This document shows, piece after piece, positions 52,601 to 61,996 of a stretch of DNA of 64,000 bases. The position numbers were made by a program, and so were the translations under genes. Positions within the stretch are counted from its first letter, which is position 1; each line of letters begins with the position of its first letter. Under the pieces are notes generated by a model. The model had not been told where the DNA came from. It made no database searches and saw only the letters and a program-made list of their open reading frames with translations. Source of the stretch: Rubripirellula amarantea (GTDB lineage: Bacteria > Planctomycetota > Planctomycetia > Pirellulales > Pirellulaceae); contig NZ_SJPI01000002.1 in NCBI RefSeq assembly GCF_007859865.1, positions 434,001-498,000 on the forward strand, in the 5' to 3' direction.

Positions 52601-55600
52601 GGGCAACTACAATTCCACGGGAACCGAAACTTTCACGTTCAATGTCTCATCGATCACCGACTCGACGACGCCCCTGACACTGGGCAGCGCTGCGACTGGC
52701 AATACAGCGATGCCAGGGCAAGTGAACAAGTACACGTTTACCCTCGGTGCCCCCACCTCGCTCTACTTTGACGTCCAGACGTACGACACCAGTCTTTATT
52801 GGAGTTTGACCGGACCACAAGGACAAGTTGTCAATCAAACATGGTTCTACTACGACGATCAAGTGATCGGATTAGTGCCTGCTGGCAACTACACGTTGAC
52901 GCTGGAGCGATCCGACGACAGCACCGGAAATTATGCCTTCAACATGCTTGACTTCGCCAATGCAACCGCGATTACCACCGGCACCTCGGGCACTCCGGCT
53001 GGACCCACGGTATCGGGTTCGTTGAATCCTGCGGAATCGGCCAAGGCTTACAAATTTACTGGCGTCGCAGGCAATCGCTTGTTGTTCAACAACATCACCA
53101 ACTCGGGCAATCCGGCCAACTGGATTTTGCTGGATCCGTACAACAATGTTGTCTTCAACGACAGTATTGCTAACGATCAAAGCACGGTGATCATGACCGC
53201 TAGTGGCACCTACACGTTGGTCATGACTGGCCAACTGGGCAACACGATTTCGCCAGCGTTCAGTTTCCAAATCAACTACGAATCCAACGTCACCCCACCC
53301 GCCATTCCAGGCACGACGATTACGTTGGGAACCGCCAGAACCGGTACGATTCCGGCTGGTTTGACTAGCTTTTTTAAGTTCACGGTTGCGAGTCCGACTC
53401 GGCTGTTCTTTGATAGTCGGACCGCTGACAACAATCTGACTTGGAATTTGATTGGTCCCCAAGGTACCGTGGTCAATTCCTACTACTTTGGCCCCTACAA
53501 CGAAAGCACAGGTGATTTATCGATCGGCTTGATGCCGGCTGGTACTTATGCATTGCAAGTCTCTGGACCCTCCGGCACCCCATTCGCATTCAACATGCTC
53601 GATGTCGGTGCGGCGACCAGCGTGACGCTTGGCGCGACCACCAGCAGTTCGGTAGCAGTTCGTACGGCGAAGCTATACAAGTTCGGCGGCACCGAAGGAG
53701 ACAACGTCTACCTCAGTTCCACCACGAATTCGACTACGACCGAGTGGGCTTTGTTTGATCCTTATGGCAATCAATTGTCAAACGCGACGATGCCCAACGC
53801 CCTTGGCCGTTTTGAACTTCCGTCGACAGGTGACTACACCGTTGCCATCCAAAGCAATGGCTATGCGACAAGCACGGCGAACTTCGCCTTCAAAGTTCAA
53901 CCGGTGACGGACCAGACGTCACCGTTGACGTTGGGCACTCCCGTCACGGGTAGCATTACCGAGCCTGCTCAGGTCAGCCGATACACGTTCACGCTCTCGA
54001 CGCCGAAGCAGCTCTGGTTTGATAGCCGAACGGACGATGCCAGCCAAATCGTTTGGAGCCTTAAGGGACCGCAAGGAACCGTCGTCGCAGTTAACTACTT
54101 TAGCTACGATGACCAGGTCATCGGATTGATGCCAGCAGGTGACTACGTGTTAGAAGTCTCGAGGCCCGACGACAGCCTTGGAGCGTTCGCGTTTAACTTG
54201 CTGGATCATGCCGCAGCAACGAACCTGACCTTAGGGCTGCCCGTCACCGATAGCATAGTCGGTCCCGTGACCAAACTATATCAGTTCGCGGGAACCGCCG
54301 GAACGAGCGTATTTGTTGATTCGATTAGCGACACTACGAATGATCCCAATGGCTACACCGCATCGTGGATCGTGGTGGACAAATTCGGTGCCGTTGTGGC
54401 GTCGAACAGCTACTTGAGCAACGATCTTAGTCGCATCAACATGAATTCGACGGGCATGTACACGTTGGTGGTTCAGGGAAGCCTCTTTTCGACGGGCACC
54501 GAGAGCTTCTCGTTCAATGTTCGCAGCGTCAGCGATGACGATCGTCAACTTTGGGGAACCCCTGGAAGCGATTCGATGGTGGTTGAGTACCTCGGTGCTA
54601 CGACACGTGATGTCTATCTGAACGGCTATCTGGCCGGAACGCTGTACGGTGTCGAACCGTTGACGCTTGATGGCAAGGCTGACACGGATTCGCTTAGCGT
54701 GATCGGAACCAGCGCCGCGGATGCTTTCGCAATCACGCCGACGGAAGTCAACCTGGGCTCGGTTTCCAACTTGGTGGCGGACATCGAAAGCCGCAGCGTT
54801 AACGGTGGATCCGGGGCAGATACGTTTAGCTACTCAGGCAGCAACCCCGATCTAACGCTGTTGGGTGGCGCAGGTCTTGATACGTTTAGTCCTGGCAACG
54901 CAGCGACAGTCTACAGCATCGACGGCGGCGCAAACGGTGCCACCATCAACTACTCCGCAAGTACTGTCGGAGTGGTGGTGGATCTTGCCGGTAGCATCCT
55001 CACGGGCGTCACACAGTTTTCCAACGTCACCGGTGTAGTGGGAAGTCCGCAAAGTGATGCGCCGATCGGTGCCTCGTTTGGCAAAACGGCACTCGAAGAC
55101 ACTGCCTATACGTTCACAGTCGCCGACTTTGCCTTCACCGACCCGGGCGACGTTCCCGCTCACGCATTGCAAGCCGTCAAGATAGCGACGCTGCCTGCCG
55201 CAGGCGTATTGACCAACAACTCCGTTGCCGCTGTCGCTGGAGACAGTGTCTCGGCGGCCGACATTGTGGCTGGCAATTTTAAGTTCACTAGCGCAATCAA
55301 TGCGAGTGGCCCGACGTACGCCAGCTTTACGTTCCGAATTCAAGATAACGGGGGAACAGCAAGCGGCGGACTAGACTTGGACCCAACGGCTCGAACGGTG
55401 TCCATCGCGGTCGCACCCGTCAATGATCCACCGGTACAAACCGCTGGTACGGTATCGCCGTTAAGTGTGCTTGAAGATTCCCCGATCACGACCTTTGGAC
55501 TGACTGGATTGACGTTTGGGGCTGGTGGCGGTAGCGATGAATCGACTCAAACGCTGACTTACAAAGTAACGGAAATTCCCGCGTCGATCGGTGGCGTCTA

Positions 55601-58205
55601 CTTGAGCGACAACACCACGGCGGTGGTGCTCAATAGCACCTATAGCATCTCGCAAATTCAAGGCATGAAGTTCCTGCCACTTTCCAATGCAAACGGTGCG
55701 GACAATTTCGTGGTTTCCGTTGCAGACAACGGCGGCACGACCAATGGCGGTGTCGATACACTGTTGGTCACGATTCCGGTCACCGTGACATCGGTCAACG
55801 ATGCACCCATGGGCGTCGCAACCTCCGTTTTATTGCCTGAGGACACGAGCTACACCTTCAGTCTCAGCGACTTCACCTTTGCCGAAGCGTCGGACAATCC
55901 TGCCAACGCTCTGCTCGCGGTAAAGTTGACAACGATCCCGGCTGTGGGAAGCATTACCAACGACAACGTTCCTGTCGTGGCGGGTAATAATGTATCAGTT
56001 AGCGACATCGTATCCGGTAAACTCAAGTTCACTCCGGTGCCAAACGCCAATGGAACGTCCTACGCAGGCTTCACGTTCCAAGTGCAAGACGACGGTGGAA
56101 CGGCCAACGGAGGAATCGACTTGGATTCAACGCCTAAAGCGTTTTCGTTGAACGTCACGTCAGTCAATGACGCACCGCTGGGAACATCAAACGTCATCAA
56201 CCTGTCGGCTACTGGCGTTTATACGTTCGTCGCCAACGACTTTGGGTTCAGCGATCCCAACGATTCGCCGGCTGACTCGTTCTTGGCGGTCAAGATCACA
56301 ACGCTTCCGAGCTCAGGAGCCTTGACCAACAACGACGTTGCGGTCACACCTGGGACTAGTGTCTTGGTCAGCGACATCGCTACCGGGAAATTCAAGTTCA
56401 CCTCGATAGGATCGAGTTCAGCGACCTTTATGTTCCAGGTTCAAGATGATGGTGGAGTGACCAACGGCGGCGCGGATACTGATTCGAACGCAAAGTCAAT
56501 CTCACTGGTGTCTGCTTTTGTTGCTGTCAATGACTCTGAATTTGCTGGCACCGCACTTCCAGCCTACGTGTCGGTACTCGACAATGATATCCCAAGTGGT
56601 GTGCTGCAAGTGATCGGTGCTACCAACGCTGCCAATGGTTCAGTCACGGTCGTTGGCAGCGATGTCGTATACACATCCAACCCAGGCTTTACTGGAACTG
56701 ATTCGTTTGACTACACGATGGCTTTGCAGGACGCTGAACTTGTCAGTTCGGCTGCCAGCAGTGGAGATCGGTTTGGGTATTCCGTCGACGTTGATGGCGA
56801 CTACGCAGTCGTGGGAGCCTACCTTGACGATCCGAGCGGGCGAACCAACGCGGGCTCGGTGTTCATCTACCGTCGCACCGGTCCCACCACTTGGACTCAA
56901 GTCAAACTGCTCAACGGCGACCTGAACGTAGATGACGCCCAAAGCTATTTCGGTTGGAGTGTTGCGATCAGTGGCGACACGGTGGTCGTTGGTGCGCAAG
57001 CGGACCGAGACAATGGCTTCAAAGCGGGTGCGGTTTACGTGTTTGATCGCAACGAAGGCGGGGCAGACAACTGGGGCCGTGTTGCCAAGATTTATGGTAG
57101 TGACACAGACAAAAACGACTACTTCGGTCGATCCATCGACATCAGCGGCGATACCATCGTCGTCGGTGCAAGTATCTGTGGTTCGTTGGGTGCAGCCGCT
57201 GGCGCTGCGTATGTGTTCCAACGTAATCAAGGCGGTACGAATGCTTGGGGCCAGACAAAGAAACTGGTCGGCAGCACTCAAGCCGCTGGCGATCGCTTTG
57301 GTCAATCAGTTTCGATCGACAACAACACGATCGTCGTGGGAGCATTCCAAAATGACGTTGTCGCCAACAACGCGGGCGCCGTGTTTGTGTTTGACCGGGA
57401 TACTGGCGGCGCGAATAACTGGGGTGAGCAAAAGGCGGTTTACGCAGTTGATGCAAGCGCAGTCGACTACTTCGGCTATTCGGTAGCCGTGTCAAACGGC
57501 GTGATAGCTATCGGAACCCCGCTCGATGACGAACCTGGCAAGAACCAAACCGGATCGGTCTATGTGATCAGTCAAAACCAAGGCGGAACCAACAACTGGG
57601 GACAAACGGCACGGCTATTGACGGCCAACCCAGTCGCCGGTGATCGCTTGGGATGGTCCGTCGCCATTGACGGTAATCGGATCGTCTCGGGCGCCATTCA
57701 AGCCGACATCGGTGGCGACCGTTCGGGTAGCGCCTACCTGTTTGAAAACGTCGCTAGCACATGGTCGCAAACGCGAGTGCTGGTCAACGACAAAGTCACG
57801 ACCGCCGACGAGTACGGTGTCAGCATCGCTCTAGACGGCGACATGGCGATCGTCGGATCGTGGCTAGACAATCGACCGGTCAACAATTCTGGTGGCGCTT
57901 ACGCGTTTGACCTTCGCACCGACACCGCGACCGTCACGGTTGACGTCTCTTCACCTCCGTCTGAGGTGCCATCAGTCGTATCGTCGAATTTGGCTGGTGG
58001 CGAAAGCGATGATCTGGTGATGTCGGTCTTGTCCGATGCGCAGGCGTCGCCAGTCGCGACTAACCAGCCATTGAGGCATCAAGCCATGAAACCTCTTGAA
58101 GCAGAACAGGTCGACTTCCTATTCACGTCGGATGCAATTGACACCCGAGAAGAAAATGTCGTCCTTCTTAGTGCCGTTGCGCTAGGATTAGAGTTTTTTT
58201 GGTAA
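49404..58205 (+). CDS. Giant secreted beta-repeat protein with VCBS/cadherin-like repeats and FG-GAP propeller
   Basis: About 2933 residues from ATG 49404 (AAGG about 9 bases upstream; the frame opens at TTG 49365). LEPR-XLL-like signature: MLESRELLTAATGDH. Residues about 60-1710 form eight two-part beta units. The first half ends in a motif such as FNYDDHIIGLIPAGDYTLEV; the second half contains KLYQFAGTAGTSVFV and NDLGRIDLPTTGTYT. These resemble bacterial pre-peptidase C-terminal domains. Then come a calcium-binding-like segment (NGGSGADTFSYSGSNPDLTL), several cadherin/VCBS-like repeats (EDTAYTFTVADFAFTDPGDV and relatives, each ending VNDAP or similar) and seven FG-GAP repeats (about 2454-2838). 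The unique C-terminus ends in SAVALGLEFFW. No enzyme domain is seen, so an adhesin or surface-layer role is likely. Confidence 0.87.
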   Translation: MSIVSALRNSCSKRDFCSVSKSLVPIKPIKRIKRLMIIEMLESRELLTAATGDHRFFGAIANPGQTDTFEFSLAAPQQLWFDTLTNDANISWSMEGGQGAVASYAFSNDDQVFGTQPAGDYTVTVSGNADYTGSYAFCVLEMSTLATSIAVDTTINGVVDPTITANLYSFAGTAGTSVYVESLSNTTTDLNGYTASWYVYDHYGTQLASNYYFANDLGRIDLPITGTYTIAIQGNINATGGTETYALKVYSVADTTTAFTLGTAVAGNTTAPGQANEYTFTLASPTSLYFDSQTNDGSLHWSLKGPQGNVVSPTSFNYDDNVIGLMPAGTYTLTVNRNDATTGGYAFNLIDLANATAITTGSVGTPAGPTVTGTLSPAESAKAYKFTGIAGNRLLFNNINTSGDSAHWILLDPYNNVVFDDYTSTDQSNVVISASGTYTLVMAGYLGNTVAPSFDFQINYQSNTTPPTIPGTVITLGTVKNGTIPAGGISFYKFTLASPTQLYFDARTDNTSLGWTLIGPQGTVINSYPLGAYYENTGDVFIGLMPAGTYALQIAGPASTAFSFNMLDVGVATSVTLDTPVSSSVSARATKLYRFAGTAGTAVYVDVTTSSNNLEWRLYDPFGNVVPIEGPATSVGRFELLATGDYTLAAVSDLYATGSSNFTFNVENVVDTTTALTLGVPVTGTISVPSQVKDYSFTLTQPTRLWFDIQSVDSFENYWQLIGPLGNVVAGTWFAYDDTDIGLQPAGDYTLQLTRSYNTTGSFSFNLLDVATASSLTIGTQQNDTLVGPVTKLYKFTGTAGTSLYVDSVSDSTNDPNGYAASWCLYDPYGTQLVTNAFIYDLGRFDLETSGPYTLAVIGHLNSIGTESIAFKVSSTADTTTALTLGTPVTGNIATPGQIDKYTFTLGAPAQLWFDSQSGTAYQTNWQLVGPQGNVVSSTYFNYDDHIIGLIPAGDYTLEVNESGGATGTYAFNLLDYAAAMNLTLGTPVSDTLVGPATKLYQFAGTAGTSVFGNSISDTTDDPNGYTAGWKVYDQYGTLVGQASYLANDIGRIDLPTTGTYTVVIQGNYNSTGTETFTFNVSSITDSTTPLTLGSAATGNTAMPGQVNKYTFTLGAPTSLYFDVQTYDTSLYWSLTGPQGQVVNQTWFYYDDQVIGLVPAGNYTLTLERSDDSTGNYAFNMLDFANATAITTGTSGTPAGPTVSGSLNPAESAKAYKFTGVAGNRLLFNNITNSGNPANWILLDPYNNVVFNDSIANDQSTVIMTASGTYTLVMTGQLGNTISPAFSFQINYESNVTPPAIPGTTITLGTARTGTIPAGLTSFFKFTVASPTRLFFDSRTADNNLTWNLIGPQGTVVNSYYFGPYNESTGDLSIGLMPAGTYALQVSGPSGTPFAFNMLDVGAATSVTLGATTSSSVAVRTAKLYKFGGTEGDNVYLSSTTNSTTTEWALFDPYGNQLSNATMPNALGRFELPSTGDYTVAIQSNGYATSTANFAFKVQPVTDQTSPLTLGTPVTGSITEPAQVSRYTFTLSTPKQLWFDSRTDDASQIVWSLKGPQGTVVAVNYFSYDDQVIGLMPAGDYVLEVSRPDDSLGAFAFNLLDHAAATNLTLGLPVTDSIVGPVTKLYQFAGTAGTSVFVDSISDTTNDPNGYTASWIVVDKFGAVVASNSYLSNDLSRINMNSTGMYTLVVQGSLFSTGTESFSFNVRSVSDDDRQLWGTPGSDSMVVEYLGATTRDVYLNGYLAGTLYGVEPLTLDGKADTDSLSVIGTSAADAFAITPTEVNLGSVSNLVADIESRSVNGGSGADTFSYSGSNPDLTLLGGAGLDTFSPGNAATVYSIDGGANGATINYSASTVGVVVDLAGSILTGVTQFSNVTGVVGSPQSDAPIGASFGKTALEDTAYTFTVADFAFTDPGDVPAHALQAVKIATLPAAGVLTNNSVAAVAGDSVSAADIVAGNFKFTSAINASGPTYASFTFRIQDNGGTASGGLDLDPTARTVSIAVAPVNDPPVQTAGTVSPLSVLEDSPITTFGLTGLTFGAGGGSDESTQTLTYKVTEIPASIGGVYLSDNTTAVVLNSTYSISQIQGMKFLPLSNANGADNFVVSVADNGGTTNGGVDTLLVTIPVTVTSVNDAPMGVATSVLLPEDTSYTFSLSDFTFAEASDNPANALLAVKLTTIPAVGSITNDNVPVVAGNNVSVSDIVSGKLKFTPVPNANGTSYAGFTFQVQDDGGTANGGIDLDSTPKAFSLNVTSVNDAPLGTSNVINLSATGVYTFVANDFGFSDPNDSPADSFLAVKITTLPSSGALTNNDVAVTPGTSVLVSDIATGKFKFTSIGSSSATFMFQVQDDGGVTNGGADTDSNAKSISLVSAFVAVNDSEFAGTALPAYVSVLDNDIPSGVLQVIGATNAANGSVTVVGSDVVYTSNPGFTGTDSFDYTMALQDAELVSSAASSGDRFGYSVDVDGDYAVVGAYLDDPSGRTNAGSVFIYRRTGPTTWTQVKLLNGDLNVDDAQSYFGWSVAISGDTVVVGAQADRDNGFKAGAVYVFDRNEGGADNWGRVAKIYGSDTDKNDYFGRSIDISGDTIVVGASICGSLGAAAGAAYVFQRNQGGTNAWGQTKKLVGSTQAAGDRFGQSVSIDNNTIVVGAFQNDVVANNAGAVFVFDRDTGGANNWGEQKAVYAVDASAVDYFGYSVAVSNGVIAIGTPLDDEPGKNQTGSVYVISQNQGGTNNWGQTARLLTANPVAGDRLGWSVAIDGNRIVSGAIQADIGGDRSGSAYLFENVASTWSQTRVLVNDKVTTADEYGVSIALDGDMAIVGSWLDNRPVNNSGGAYAFDLRTDTATVTVDVSSPPSEVPSVVSSNLAGGESDDLVMSVLSDAQASPVATNQPLRHQAMKPLEAEQVDFLFTSDAIDTREENVVLLSAVALGLEFFW
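49590..54530 (+). repeat. Higher-order internal duplication in the giant gene (period about 2.49 kb)
   Basis: The eight beta units fall into two blocks of four, with unit 1 like 5, 2 like 6, 3 like 7 and 4 like 8. For example, the unit with AITTGSVGTPAGPTVTG recurs as AITTGTSGTPAGPTVSG, and the unit with TGDVFIGLMPAGTYALQ as TGDLSIGLMPAGTYALQ. Matching positions are about 2490 bases apart (50218 and 52707; 51470 and 53964). Confidence 0.85.
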
Positions 58206-58420
58206 AGTCAATTCTAATACAAATTAAATAGGCCGATTGAGCGTTTGTTATCTCGCAACGTCTGATCAATTCGTGTCTCTATGTCGCCAGTGCTCGTACC
58301 CAACCTGGGTGACTGGTGCGTTTGGCTATCGGGGCAACAAAGTCCCCAATCACTTCAGATAAGTCAAGTTCGCTACAATGGCTTCTGCGATATTTGCTTT
58401 CGTATTCCTGGGTGAAATGC

Positions 58421-59926
58421 ATGAGACGTTCTTTGAGTTGTTTGGTGGTTTGGTTGGTTGTGGTGGGTGTCGCTAATGCGATGAGTCCTTTGAAGTCTGG
58501 ATTTGCGGAGCGTGATATTACGCCGGAGATTGGGATGGAATGTCCCGGCGGCTATGGCAAAGCATTTCATCGGGTTTTGCATGATCCTTGCAAGGTTCGT
58601 GCCGCAGTGTTTGATGACGGCGAGAAACGAGTCGCCATCGTTTGCGTCGATGCGTTGGTAATTCATCGTGTGCTAGTGCATGCTGCTCGTGAGCGAATTC
58701 AAACGAGGTGCGGAATCGAAGCAGGAGCGATTCTGATCCATGCAACTCATTCGCATTCGTCGGGACCAACGGGGATGATTTACCCGGGCGAATATGATCA
58801 TGCATCGCCGATGGTCCAAGATCTGGCATATCGTCAATCGTCCACCGCAAACTTGGACTACGTTCAGCATGTCGAAAACCAAATCGTCGACTGTGTCGTC
58901 GATGCGGATGCAAATCGCGAAGAATGCACCTACAGCATTGGTCGCGGTCATGAAGAACAAGTGGCATTTAATCGTCGCTTTTTCATGGCCAACGGGATCA
59001 CTCAAACGCACCCGAGGCCGGGTAACCCAGACATTCTTGGCGTCGCTGGTCCGACTGACCCCGAAGTGGGAGTAATCGGCGTGTGGGACCGCGAAGGCAA
59101 TCTCGAGGGTTGTATTGTCAATTTCGTCTGCCATGCAACGACCAGTCCCCCGGGAATATCCGCGAACTACATCTACTTCGTTGAAAAGGTAATTCGCGGC
59201 ACCTTTGGCGATGATTGCGTGCTCGTGTTCCTGGCTGGTGCCTCAGGCGATGTCACTCAGGTTGACAACATGGCCACGCAGGTGGCGCGTGATCCCGCGG
59301 ATTCGTCTCGCTTTGTCGGCGGCAGTGTCGGTGCCGAAGCGGTTAAGGTGCTGCTTCGCGAACCTCGTGGCGATAACGCGAACTTGGCGTTCCAATCGAA
59401 GTTGCTGATTATAAAGCGTCGCCCGCCAAGTGCCGAACGAGTGGCTCGTAGTCACGAACTTGTTTCGCAAGAACCCAGTGCGGTTGGAAAGACAGTTTGG
59501 ACGTTTGCAAAAGAGATCGTGCTGCTCGATGCGAAGCTCAAGAAGGAACCGGAAGTCGAGGTTGAAGTGCAGGCGATTCAAATCGGCCCAGCGGTGTTTT
59601 TGACGGACCCGGCGGAGTTCTTTTGTCAGTTTGGGTTGGATATCAAAGCTCGCAGTCACTTTCCGTTTACATTTCCCGTTTCGCTTGCCAACGGCTGCGT
59701 AGGCTATGTGCCGACTCAAGAGGCCTTTGGCAAACGGGGCGGAGGCTACGAAACTCGCTTGACCAGCTACAGCAATTTGGAAATCACCGCAGGTAGTCAA
59801 ATGGTGGATGCCGCGATCGAGCTGGCGTCGGCTTTATCGCCCGGCGAAATTCCCAAACGCAGTCCTGCCCCACCCTTTCGCAGCAGCGCTTGGGACTATG
59901 GCTCGGTTTCACCAGAGCTGGATTGA
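58421..59926 (+). CDS. Neutral/alkaline ceramidase-like secreted hydrolase
   Basis: A 501-residue protein from ATG 58421 (MRRSLSCLVVWLVVVGVANA is a signal peptide; the frame extends up to 58316). Ceramidase-family features are GFAERDITPEIGMECPGGYG, the metal-site segment HATHSHSSGPTG, FNRRFFMANG, VNFVCHATTSP and FLAGASGDVTQVDN. Known for the family: zinc-dependent amidohydrolases of N-acyl sphingosine. Planctomycete homologues are numerous, usually lack the C-terminal Ig-like domain and are annotated only as ceramidase domain proteins, so the real substrate is uncertain. It stands apart from the giant genes by a 215-bp gap without recognisable features. Confidence 0.85.
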   Translation: MRRSLSCLVVWLVVVGVANAMSPLKSGFAERDITPEIGMECPGGYGKAFHRVLHDPCKVRAAVFDDGEKRVAIVCVDALVIHRVLVHAARERIQTRCGIEAGAILIHATHSHSSGPTGMIYPGEYDHASPMVQDLAYRQSSTANLDYVQHVENQIVDCVVDADANREECTYSIGRGHEEQVAFNRRFFMANGITQTHPRPGNPDILGVAGPTDPEVGVIGVWDREGNLEGCIVNFVCHATTSPPGISANYIYFVEKVIRGTFGDDCVLVFLAGASGDVTQVDNMATQVARDPADSSRFVGGSVGAEAVKVLLREPRGDNANLAFQSKLLIIKRRPPSAERVARSHELVSQEPSAVGKTVWTFAKEIVLLDAKLKKEPEVEVEVQAIQIGPAVFLTDPAEFFCQFGLDIKARSHFPFTFPVSLANGCVGYVPTQEAFGKRGGGYETRLTSYSNLEITAGSQMVDAAIELASALSPGEIPKRSPAPPFRSSAWDYGSVSPELD

Positions 59927-60004
59927 GTTCACGCCAATCGTGTGGTTTGATCGCGTCATTCACGGCGCCTCGTATGTGTCTTGGGACACGAAATCTCAAT
60001 CTGG

Positions 60005-60220
60005 CTAGTCAACGGGTTCGCCGACGGCTTTGTTGATCAGTAATGATGAGAACGCGATGGCGACGAACAATGGAAAGGTATGAGCGAGCATGCGAAGGAA
60101 GTTGGCGCGACCTTCGGTGATGCTGTCGGTGATCAGCGGCAAAACAAATGAGGCAAGCATGGCAGCGGTCAAAAGAGCTGCGTTGGATGCAATCAGTGTG
60201 CTTTTCTTTGCGCGGTTCAT
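60005..60220 (-). CDS. Small membrane protein, two predicted TM helices
   Basis: A 71-residue protein (MNRAKKSTLIASNAALLTAA at the start) with hydrophobic segments NAALLTAAMLASFVLPLI and FPLFVAIAFSSLLINKAV separated by a short polar loop. The positively charged N-terminus suggests it faces the cytoplasm. It lies in the gap between the ceramidase-like gene and the second sulfatase, on the opposite strand. I do not recognise the family. The regular hydrophobic pattern and good start make it more likely real than a random frame. Confidence 0.55.
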   Translation of the reverse strand: MNRAKKSTLIASNAALLTAAMLASFVLPLITDSITEGRANFLRMLAHTFPLFVAIAFSSLLINKAVGEPVD

Positions 60221-60418
60221 GGGGTTGATCCGGAGGTGCGGGCGAGTCTTCAGAAATCATAGCCACTCACGCTGACGGATGCGAACCGAAGAGACGAGCC
60301 GCTCATCGGGGCCAACGTAGTGGCAAACGTGAGTTAGAATGAGCGAGCGTTGCCAGTATTGGTGGTCGCAGTCGAACGCGTCTTTTGCAGTCTTTCTACT
60401 CTTTCGAGTCAGTACATC

Positions 60419-61882
60419 ATGCTAACTCTTCACCGATTTATCCTTGTCGCGTTAGCATTTGCCGCACTTTCGCCTGTATTGAATGCGGCGGAGCGTCCTC
60501 ACATCGTTTTCTTATTGGCGGACGATCAGAATACATTGTCGGCGGGGTGCTACGGCAATCCGGAAGTTCAAACTCCACAGATGGATCGGTTGGCAAAAGA
60601 TGGCGTTGTGTTTGATCGGCACTACAACACAACATCCATCTGCATGGCCAGCCGCGCAAGTATTTTCACCGGGATGTACGAGTACAAGACGGGAACGAAC
60701 TTTCTCCATGGCGACATGAAGCAGGAAGTTTGGGAACGTTCCTATCCGGTGCTGTTGAAAGAGGCAGGCTACCTAACCGCTTTCGCGGGCAAGTTTGGGA
60801 TCGAAGTCGAAGGTCGTGGTCTTTGCGAAGTTGACTTTGATCTGTGGGGCGGAGCACCCGGGCAATCGTCGTACGTCACCAAGAAGAATGAATCGATGGC
60901 GAAGTACGCGAAAGAGTATCCTCATTCGACGCTTTCCTACGGAGCGTTCGGGCAAGATGCGATTAAAGAAGCGATCAAGCAAGAAAAACCGCTATGCCTG
61001 TCGATCAGCTTCAAGGCTCCTCACAAACCAGCCACCCCCGACCCACGGTTTGATCACGTTTACGCCGGCAAGTCGTTCACCAAGCCCGCGAACTTCGGCC
61101 GCGAAGCAGGCGAACACCTTGCTGCACAAAGCAAGTTGGGGCGTGAGTTCCGTCAGTTCACTGAATGGAAATACGACACGGACTACGATGGTGAAATGGC
61201 GAAGTACTTTCAACAGGTTTACGCCATTGATGTGGCCGTGGGGATGATTCGCGATGAGTTGGACCGGCAAGGCATCGCTGACAACACCGTTATTATTTAC
61301 ACCAGCGACAACGGGTACATTTGCGGGTCGCACGGATACGCATCCAAGGAATTGCCGATGGAGGAGTCTTCGCGTGTGCCACTGATCGTTTTTGATCCTC
61401 GCAGTCCCACCTCGGGGAAAGAACAGCGATGTGCCGCACTGACTGGGAACATCGACTTCGCACCAACGATACTGGAACTTGCTGGATTGCCAGTCCCCGA
61501 AAATATGGACGGTGTCAGTCTATTGCCGCTACTGAAGGACACGACTGCGGACGTTCGAGAACAGTTGGCGTTCATTAACGTTTTTGATCTAAAGACAAGT
61601 TGCTTGAGCGTTTTTACCAAGCAGATGAAGTACACGTATTGGTGGTATTCGGAACCGCAGATGCCCCCGTCGGAGGAACTGTTTAGCTCTGATGCTGATC
61701 CTTACGAGATGGTTAATCTCGCCGGCAGTTCGGGGGCAGAGATCTCACTTCGTGACATGCGAGCTCGCTATGACGTTGAACTTGAAAAGTGGAAACGCAA
61801 CGCGGTTCCGTACAACGATTACCAACGGTATGGAGTGTTGTTCGACCGGACACTACCGCCGGCTGATAAGGTAATTGAGTAG
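60419..61882 (+). CDS. Secreted sulfatase (type I, Cys-type, CxASR)
   Basis: A 487-residue protein from ATG 60419 (signal peptide [20 protein letters not shown]; the frame opens at 60350). Metal site: [13 protein letters not shown]. Formylglycine motif: CMASR with Cys75, a variant of C/S-x-P/A-x-R, followed by [13 protein letters not shown]. Other conserved parts are [39 protein letters not shown] and [13 protein letters not shown]. The sequence belongs to a different sulfatase subfamily from the enzyme at 34812. It probably acts on sulfated polysaccharides outside the cytoplasm. Confidence 0.94.
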   Translation: MLTLHRFILVALAFAALSPVLNAAERPHIVFLLADDQNTLSAGCYGNPEVQTPQMDRLAKDGVVFDRHYNTTSICMASRASIFTGMYEYKTGTNFLHGDMKQEVWERSYPVLLKEAGYLTAFAGKFGIEVEGRGLCEVDFDLWGGAPGQSSYVTKKNESMAKYAKEYPHSTLSYGAFGQDAIKEAIKQEKPLCLSISFKAPHKPATPDPRFDHVYAGKSFTKPANFGREAGEHLAAQSKLGREFRQFTEWKYDTDYDGEMAKYFQQVYAIDVAVGMIRDELDRQGIADNTVIIYTSDNGYICGSHGYASKELPMEESSRVPLIVFDPRSPTSGKEQRCAALTGNIDFAPTILELAGLPVPENMDGVSLLPLLKDTTADVREQLAFINVFDLKTSCLSVFTKQMKYTYWWYSEPQMPPSEELFSSDADPYEMVNLAGSSGAEISLRDMRARYDVELEKWKRNAVPYNDYQRYGVLFDRTLPPADKVIE

Positions 61883-61996
61883 TCGAGAAGGTCGTTGTCG
61901 CGATGAGTGATTCGAGTTTGTTCGCTGCTCACGATGGTCGCAATCGACACGCGTCGCCACCTAATTTCATCGTAGCGAGCGTAATTGAGTGAGTGA

